Shown: piece by piece, positions 8,401 through 12,561 of the stretch
Numbering within the stretch: the stretch's first letter is position 1
Layout: every line of letters begins with the position of its first letter
The notes under the pieces: model-generated
Told to the model about the DNA's origin: nothing
What the model saw: the letters and a program-made list of their open reading frames with translations, nothing else
Databases searched by the model: none
Position numbers and translations under genes: made by a program
Source of the DNA: Chlamydomonas sphaeroides
Lineage: Eukaryota; Chlorophyta; Chlorophyceae; Chlamydomonadales; Chlamydomonadaceae
Direction: 5' to 3'
Assembly (NCBI GenBank): GCA_001662425.1
Contig: BDDC01000328.1
Location: 1-12,561 of the forward strand
DNA: 12,561 bases

Positions 8401-10275
8401 CAGGTCATCCCAGCACATCACGGGGCGGGAGGTGTAGGGCGACAGCAGGGCCTGCATGGGAGGGTGGTGGGCCATGCATGCGTCGTGTGCCGCCTCGTCG
8501 CCGTGCGGGTGCGGCGTCCGTGCTTGGGGTGAAGCCCCAGCGGCCTACATGCTGCCTGGCTGCTTAACCCGCATGCAGACGGGTGTGGCTGACACGCGCA
8601 AGTGCACGCATGACACGTGTAGACATGCAGGCGTGTTGGTTGTAAAGGAAGACCGTTACGCAGCAGGCAGGGGCAGTTGGCACTCTCGGTTCCCGCACCT
8701 CGAGGTACGGCGGGCAGCCTAGGCCCCAGGGAGTGGCCACCACCAGGGTGGCGTTGCGGCCTGGGTGCGTCAGGAGGGGCGGTGGGGGCAGGAGCAACGA
8801 GCTGTTCAGCTTTCCAGCTGTGCAGCTGATCAGCTGGGCTGCCAAGCGCAAAGCGGCCCACCTGCCCACCCGCCGGCACCCTCCATGACTCTCCAGAGGC
8901 CCCGGAGGCCTAAACGCTGTTGGGGCGCCGCGGACCCAACCCCGTGCCTGACGTGCTGATCCCCCCTCCCTTCGCGCCCCCTCCACGGCGCCTCAGGCCT
9001 CACCCACGAACCCTGGCCGGCCCCCTCCGCCTCCGCCCAGCGCCGTGAAGGCCCACGTGGCCAGCCCCGACATGACCTCGCCAAAGTTGAAGGGCCTGCG
9101 GCCCACATCACGAAAGGGCGCACAACAGAAAGAAGATGAGAATGGGGCTGGGCACGGGCTTGGTTGTGCTAGGCGCCGTGCAGGCGCCAGCCGTGCGGAG
9201 CTGGCCGGCAGCCCGCCCACGACGGCCTGCCCAGGATGGCCTGCCCACGATGGCCTCGGCAGGGTGGCAGGCCGCCGCCATCCGCAGTAGCTATGCTGCC
9301 AGCCGGCCCTAAGGGCCCACGCAGCCAGCCCAGAGGCGCCGTAGAGCCGGCCCCTTGCCGCCGCGCTGGCAGCATCCGAGCATCATGACACCCATTCGGT
9401 GCATCGGGCTCATGGCGCGTGTTGGCGCGCGGGGCCACCGACCCGCGGGTCGCGCCGCACCATTTCGGCAGCAACACCACGGGCAGCGTGCAGGGCGAGA
9501 AGGACGGGCGGCGCAGCGCTGGTGAGGCCTCACGGCGGGAGGCGGGGCGGACCGTCAGGAAGGCCTCGGGCTGGCGGGGGGGGGGGCGTGTTGTAAGGGA
9601 GGAGATAAGCGGCTGAGGAGGAGGGGTCGGCAGGTTGGGAGGGCGGACAGGGGCGCAGGGGAACGGGCTTCGGCTGCGTGACACGTGCGGGAGGCGGGAC
9701 AGGGCGGGGCTCGGGGCTGGCTGACGGGGGCTCCGGCCCGGGGCTGCGCGTACCTGGTTGCCCACCAGGGCGTCGCTGTTGGAGCCGCCAGGCGAGGGGA
9801 AGTTCCTGGCGAGAGAGGCACGCGTTTGGGAGGCACGCGTGTCGGGAAGGCTCAGGGAGGCATGCGTGTTGTGACGTCTGCGGTGTTGCCCCCTCGCCGC
9901 TGGAGGCCTTGACGGCTTGAGCCGGCTAGCTGGCTGGTACCCGGGAGAGCTAGGTGGTGCAACATACCACGGTGCCGCGACCTGAGCGAGCCAGCTGTCG
10001 CCATACACGTCCGGGTACCGCAGCTCGTGAGCCGCGTGGCCGATGGCAACGACTCCTCCGAGGTAGGACTTGCCAAACACCACGAGCTCGCCAGAGTCAA
10101 CGCAAGCGTTGTGATAGTGTGTGCATATGCCCTCGGGCACGCCGCGCAGGTGCGGCGGAGTGCAAGCTGCTGTCGCGGCGTGCGAAGGCGAGTGGCTAGC
10201 CCAGCTGGTCGCGACGACAGTGAACTGCACGAGCAAGCTGAGCAGAGCAGCGAGCACGTCGCGTGTGCAAGGCAT
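5026..10275 (-). CDS. GT61 (DUF563) family glycosyltransferase, type II membrane protein, 13 exons
   Basis: Exons in transcript order: 10275-9968, 9805-9754, 9570-9392, 9095-9004, 8760-8699, 8451-8281, 8083-7958, 7679-7571, 7195-7052, 6775-6713, 6459-6394, 6163-6117, 5829-5026. They total 2223 bases, 740 residues, and every junction keeps frame. GT61 enzymes transfer xylose, arabinose or GlcNAc in the ER or Golgi; examples are plant beta-1,2-xylosyltransferase and animal EOGT. Diagnostic pieces are an N-terminal membrane anchor (residues 6-26), CVDSGELVVFGKSY, the GGSRNIRNVDD stretch (345-355) and the hallmark HGAG-EANALFMHGGN...LLEIRP (412-435), whose HGAG is split by an intron. Potential N-glycosylation sites occur at RNAT, GNSS and NVT. 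The first ATG after an in-frame TAG is at 10275. The weakest junction is the donor at 9392 (GTGTCA), chosen because it keeps frame into FNFGEVMSG. The last exon holds a 138-residue low-complexity insert. The sugar and acceptor cannot be told. Confidence 0.85.
5245..5658 (-). other. 138-residue low-complexity insert in the GT61 C-terminal exon
   Basis: Between ASLRPLGA and FDWDAWGRVV the frame stays open through poly-Glu, Gly-Gly-Lys-Glu repeats (12-bp DNA repeat around 5586-5626), a run of ten Gln, an Arg cluster and Glu/Gly/Asp-rich repeats. The flanks look like ordinary folded protein. Either it is a disordered insertion, common in volvocine proteins, or part is an unrecognised intron. Confidence 0.6.
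5446..5475 (-). repeat. Coding (CAG)10 tract, polyglutamine
   Basis: Ten uninterrupted CTG triplets on the plus strand read as ten CAG Gln codons in the last exon of the GT61 gene. An uninterrupted pure-codon run suggests a length-variable microsatellite. Confidence 0.9.
6202..6316. repeat. Direct repeat inside a GT61 intron
   Basis: The 23-base sequence from 6202 to 6224 recurs exactly at 6294-6316, a spacing of 92, with purine-rich sequence preceding both copies. Both lie in the intron 6164-6393. Confidence 0.8.
6713..7195 (-). other. GT61 core motif region (HGAG...NALFMHGG...LLEIRP) across two exons
   Basis: Exon 7195-7052 ends in HVLVAVHGA plus the first G of a Gly codon, and exon 6775-6713 resumes with GC then EANALFMHGGNSSALLEIRP. 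Joined, they give the conserved GT61 block in which a beta strand ends in H-G-A-G, then N-A-L-F, then a Glu-Ile strand end. This is the strongest family evidence in the gene. It also confirms the donor at 7052 and the acceptor at 6775. Confidence 0.88.
7183..7344 (-). repeat. Duplicated 3' splice site within a GT61 intron
   Basis: The 29 bases at 7183-7211 span the acceptor and the first bases of the exon ending at 7195. They recur at 7316-7344 with 27 of 29 identical. On the minus strand both copies read a GTGCCCCGGTC stretch, then a CAG acceptor, then GCT(T/C)CGCCTCGG. The distal copy lies in the intron. If it were used, the frame would hit a TAA within a few codons. Confidence 0.75.
10198..10260 (-). 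other. N-terminal signal-anchor (type II) of the GT61 protein
   Basis: Residues 6-26 form an uncharged hydrophobic stretch rich in Leu, Val and Ala, preceded by one Arg and followed by Ser/His-rich sequence with no clear cleavage site. This is the expected topology of a Golgi glycosyltransferase: short cytosolic tail, one membrane span, lumenal catalytic domain. A cleavable signal peptide is the alternative. Confidence 0.7.
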
Positions 10276-11114
10276 CAGCCGGCGAAGCAACGGCTAGAAT
10301 ATTGCAAATAAGACAAGGATGTTGCCCAAGCCCGTTTGTTTCGCAGTGAAGTTACATGCGTAAAACTCATGTCAGCGGATGCATGTTCGCGTGTCTGTTG
10401 CCTTCGCCCAGCTGTCGGTCGCAGGACACGTACCGCCCGCCCCCCGTCGTCACCTTGCTTCCCCAGGTCGCCCCAGCTCGCTACCTGCCGGTTCGAGCTT
10501 TCGGTACATGCATCAAAGGCATCGCAGGCGGTGCAGCAACTCGATGTGCCACTGCGCTACTGCTATAACATCACTGCAACAGTTATGTCGTTCTACTCAT
10601 CGTGTGCCAGGAGGCCTCCTGTCGTGCGCCGCCGCGCGTCGCGTCTTCCGGGCCTTCCCCGACGAAGGTTAGGTCCTCGAAAAAGGTTAGGTTTCATGCG
10701 CGCCATGGTGCCTGGCTGCCTGCACATGCGGCATTGCTCGTGGCACCAAACACTGTACCAATACAGCAGCCAAGTCCAGTCACGCTCTCGCCCCGCTTTG
10801 TACAAGCCCACGAGGACACTACTGCACTCATGCCACACACGACGTGCCTCCTTGCCTCCAGCACGCTCCAGCTCCTCAAACGCACATGCCCACAGTCGGC
10901 CGGGCCACCCAAGCGCAACCCATGCCGTCCGCCCAGCAGCGCAGCCGCAGCGCAGCCGAGCAAGTAGGCAGGTACGCACTTGTTCTTCCGCACCCATCTC
11001 AGCCGCACCGTGTCGCCACAAGCCCTTACCTCTCGCTTGCAGCCCCCGCACACACAATATGCCAATCCCCTAGGGCGTCGTGTGTCGGGCATATGTTGAT
11101 TACTACGAACACAC
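10276..11114. other. Intergenic spacer: 3' UTR of the RCR-type gene and upstream region of the GT61 gene
   Basis: Both flanking genes are on the minus strand, so this 0.84 kb must hold the 3' UTR of the upstream gene and the promoter and 5' UTR of the GT61 gene. It is less GC-rich than the exons. It contains a ten-base direct repeat, aaggttaggt, at 10665-10674 and 10683-10692. No clear TATA box was found. A long plus-strand open frame here has no recognisable domain. Confidence 0.55.
10352..10356 (-). terminator. Candidate polyadenylation signal TGTAA for the RCR-type gene
   Basis: TTACA on the plus strand is TGTAA on the minus strand, about 760 bp past the stop codon at 11115 and only 77 bp upstream of the GT61 start codon. 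If used, the two transcription units nearly touch or overlap. Another TGTAA overlaps the stop codon itself and is unlikely to be the signal. Confidence 0.4.
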
Positions 11115-12496
11115 TTACAGCCCGGCGCGGCACATGCCGCAGCCCAGGCAGGCCTCGTTGCCGGGCGGCGGGTGCGGGATGCCCTTGAGGCCGCAGCCCG
11201 GCTCGCGGCAGGCCGCGCCGGGCGTCTCGGGGCCCATGGCCAGGCGCTGCACTCGCGGGCCCTTGGAGTGGCACGGCTCGCACATGTGAGTGGTGCCCCA
11301 GCAGAACCAGGCGGCGGTGGAGCAGCAGAACCTGCGGAGCAGCGACGGCATGTGTGTTGCGATGCTCGACGGATAGTGGTGGAGCTTGGGTCATTGCCCC
11401 AGCAGCAGTGTGCTCGCCAGCAGCAGCAGGGCTGGCGCTGTGCGCACTGCATGCCGCGGTGCCGGTGGCTTGTGTTGAGGCGTGTTCAGCCGTTTGCCGT
11501 AATCCCTGACACAGCTGTCGTGTTGGCACTGCCGCGTGGATCTGTGTGCCCCTAGAACACACACCGCCGACCCAGCCCCACCTGCACTTCCACTCGATGT
11601 ACTGGGTGCCGTGCCGGCTGCAATTTGTGCCTGCAGCCAGCGCGCAGCACTCGCCGCACACGAGGTCGGCCCGCCCGCCGCCGCCGGGCCCCGCGCCGCC
11701 GCCGCCGCCGCCGCCGGCGCCACCGCCGTCGGCGTCTGCGGCCGCGCCCGGCGCGCCGCACGCGCGCATGCCGCCAAAATACGGCTTCTTGCACCTGTAC
11801 GGCAGCGTACGGCAGGACAACACTGATGAGGTACGGTACACGCGTGTAGTTGATGTTGCACGTGGGCAGTGTTCCATTGTAGTGGGCCAGCACGCGGTTG
11901 CGCCATGCTTGGCTATTGGAGCCCTGCATGGGCGTACGGACGTACGGACGATGCCGCCATGGTCGCCGTACGGCCCGCACACCTGGCGCACTCGAAGAAC
12001 AGCATGCGCTCCAGCGCCAGGTCCGCGGGCCGCCCCTCGCAGCGGCCGCCGGGCTGAGGGCGCAGTGGTGGTCGGGAGCAGCGGGGCCGGTGACGTACGA
12101 TGGCGGTCCGGCGGGGCAGTGCGTGCTCTCCCCCGCACTCGATGCCCTCGGACAGCCCGGCATGCCCCCTGAGCAGCCCCACCACCAGGCAGACACGCTC
12201 CCGCCCCCGGCAGCGCAGGGCCAGCCACAGCCCCAGCTCACGCAGGAGCCTACCCGGTACCCGGTGCCGCCTGCAGGTAGCCCCACCCCGTCCCACAACA
12301 GACCCCGCCTCATCCGGGGCCGGCCCTCCCAAGTTGCCAGCAAGGGCCCCACCTGCAGCGCGGGGTCGGCCCGCAGCGCCGGCTCCAGCCGCAGCCGCGC
12401 CCGGGCCGCCGCCGCTACGGCCTCGCGCAGCGCCAGGTGCGGCGCCAGCGCGGCGGCCAGGGCGGGGTGGTCCAGGTGCGGAGGGGCTCGCGCGGC
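11115..12496 (-). CDS. MYCBP2/PAM/Highwire/RPM-1-like RING-Cys-relay E3 ubiquitin ligase, C-terminal TC domain
   Basis: Four exons, 12496-12353, 12053-11983, 11794-11582 and 11331-11115, join in frame (phases 0, 2, 2) to give 214 residues and a TAA stop at 11115-11117. The 5' part lies off the right edge. Compared with human MYCBP2 as I recall it, the alignment is nearly gapless. Examples are LDHPALAAAL...REAV (human INHIVLKDLL...YEDV), PGGRCEGRPADLAL (PGVRFYNDPAGYAM), CKKPYFGG (CRKAYFGG), FCCSTAAWFCWGTTH (YCCSVAVFFCFGTTH), CEPCH (CNACH) and HPPPGNEACLGCGMC (HPPTGEEFALGCGVC). In animals this domain receives ubiquitin from the RING-bound E2 on one cysteine, relays it to a second and esterifies Thr/Ser. 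Here the relay Cys is C84 and the ester-site Cys is C153, with H164 and D115 in the triad positions. The RING itself should be encoded further right. Function is inferred by homology. Confidence 0.88.
11268..11760 (-). other. RCR catalytic residues: relay Cys, ester-site Cys and His/Asp partners
   Basis: The relay cysteine (human C4520 by my count) is the codon at 11760-11758 in GMRAC. The ester-site cysteine (human C4572) is at 11303-11301 in WFCWGTTH. The catalytic His (human H4583) is at 11270-11268 in CEPCH. The triad acid (human E4534) is an Asp at 11667-11665 in ADLVCGEC. Spacing from acid to ester-site Cys is 38 residues and from that Cys to His is 11, both the same as in human. Human numbering was reconstructed from memory by counting from the C terminus. 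Confidence 0.8.
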
Positions 12497-12501
12497 CTGG
12501 G

Positions 12502-12561
12502 TTGGGGTTGGGGTTGGGGTTGGGGTTGGGGTTGGGGTTGGGGTTGGGGTTGGGGTTGGGG
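12502..12561 (+). repeat. (TTGGGG)10 hexanucleotide tract at the window end
   Basis: Ten exact TTGGGG units run to the last base and presumably beyond. On the minus strand this is CCCCAA repeated right up to the CAG acceptor of the exon starting at 12496, so it lies in an intron and serves as its C-rich 3' end. TTGGGG is the telomere repeat of Tetrahymena; volvocine telomeres are TTTTAGGG, so an intronic microsatellite is the better reading. Confidence 0.9.

Noticed and set aside
10273..10290. GT61 start at 10290
   Set aside because: The codon there is TTG; the first ATG after the in-frame TAG is at 10275 and already precedes the membrane anchor.
10336..11073. 245-codon plus-strand open frame in the spacer between the two minus-strand genes
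   Set aside because: No recognisable domain, composition unlike the real exons, and it lies where a 3' UTR and promoter are needed.
12502..12561. Chromosome end (telomere)
   Set aside because: TTGGGG is a ciliate repeat, not the TTTTAGGG of volvocine algae, and the tract abuts an exon of a gene that must continue past it.
1..12561. tRNA, rRNA, CRISPR array, insertion sequence or viral genes
   Set aside because: None of the expected structures or proteins were seen by eye. A covariance-model scan would be needed to exclude small intronic RNAs.

Overview
The window looks like nuclear DNA of a volvocine-type green alga (Chlamydomonas, Volvox and relatives). It is very GC-rich, the coding sequence uses mainly G/C-ending codons, and genes are cut into many short exons by introns of about 150-600 bp with GTGxGG-type donors and CAG acceptors. 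Low-complexity Gly/Ala/Pro/Gln runs interrupt otherwise conserved proteins. Species cannot be told from the sequence.

Layout, left to right. (1) 76-3200, plus strand: the 3' part of a RING-finger E3 ubiquitin ligase gene (four exons, 680 residues in the window, 5' end off the left edge). It has a long disordered middle and a complete C-terminal C3HC4 RING split by an intron. (2) 3201-5025: a 1.8 kb convergent spacer with G-rich microsatellites, a (GCT)n tract and a minus-strand TGTAA signal beside a hairpin; no credible gene. (3) 5026-10275, minus strand: a complete 13-exon gene for a 740-residue type II membrane glycosyltransferase of family GT61 (DUF563). All twelve splice junctions keep frame. 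(4) 10276-11114: a short tail-to-head spacer. (5) 11115-12496 and beyond the right edge, minus strand: the last four exons of a very conserved protein that aligns with the C-terminal tandem-cysteine (TC) domain of MYCBP2/PAM/Highwire/RPM-1, the RING-Cys-relay (RCR) ubiquitin E3 that esterifies threonine in animals. Both relay cysteines and the catalytic histidine are present. The window ends in a (TTGGGG)10 tract that abuts the 3' splice site of the first of these exons.

The most interesting content is gene 5: an RCR-type E3 catalytic module in a green alga, with a Gly-rich expansion of the relay loop and substitutions at the triad acid and the substrate-selecting aromatic positions. A second theme is local duplication of splice-site DNA: a 5' splice site present three times in intron 1 of the RING gene, and a 3' splice site present twice in an intron of the GT61 gene. 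The three genes do not form an evident pathway. Two are ubiquitin ligases of unrelated classes and the one between them belongs to the secretory pathway.
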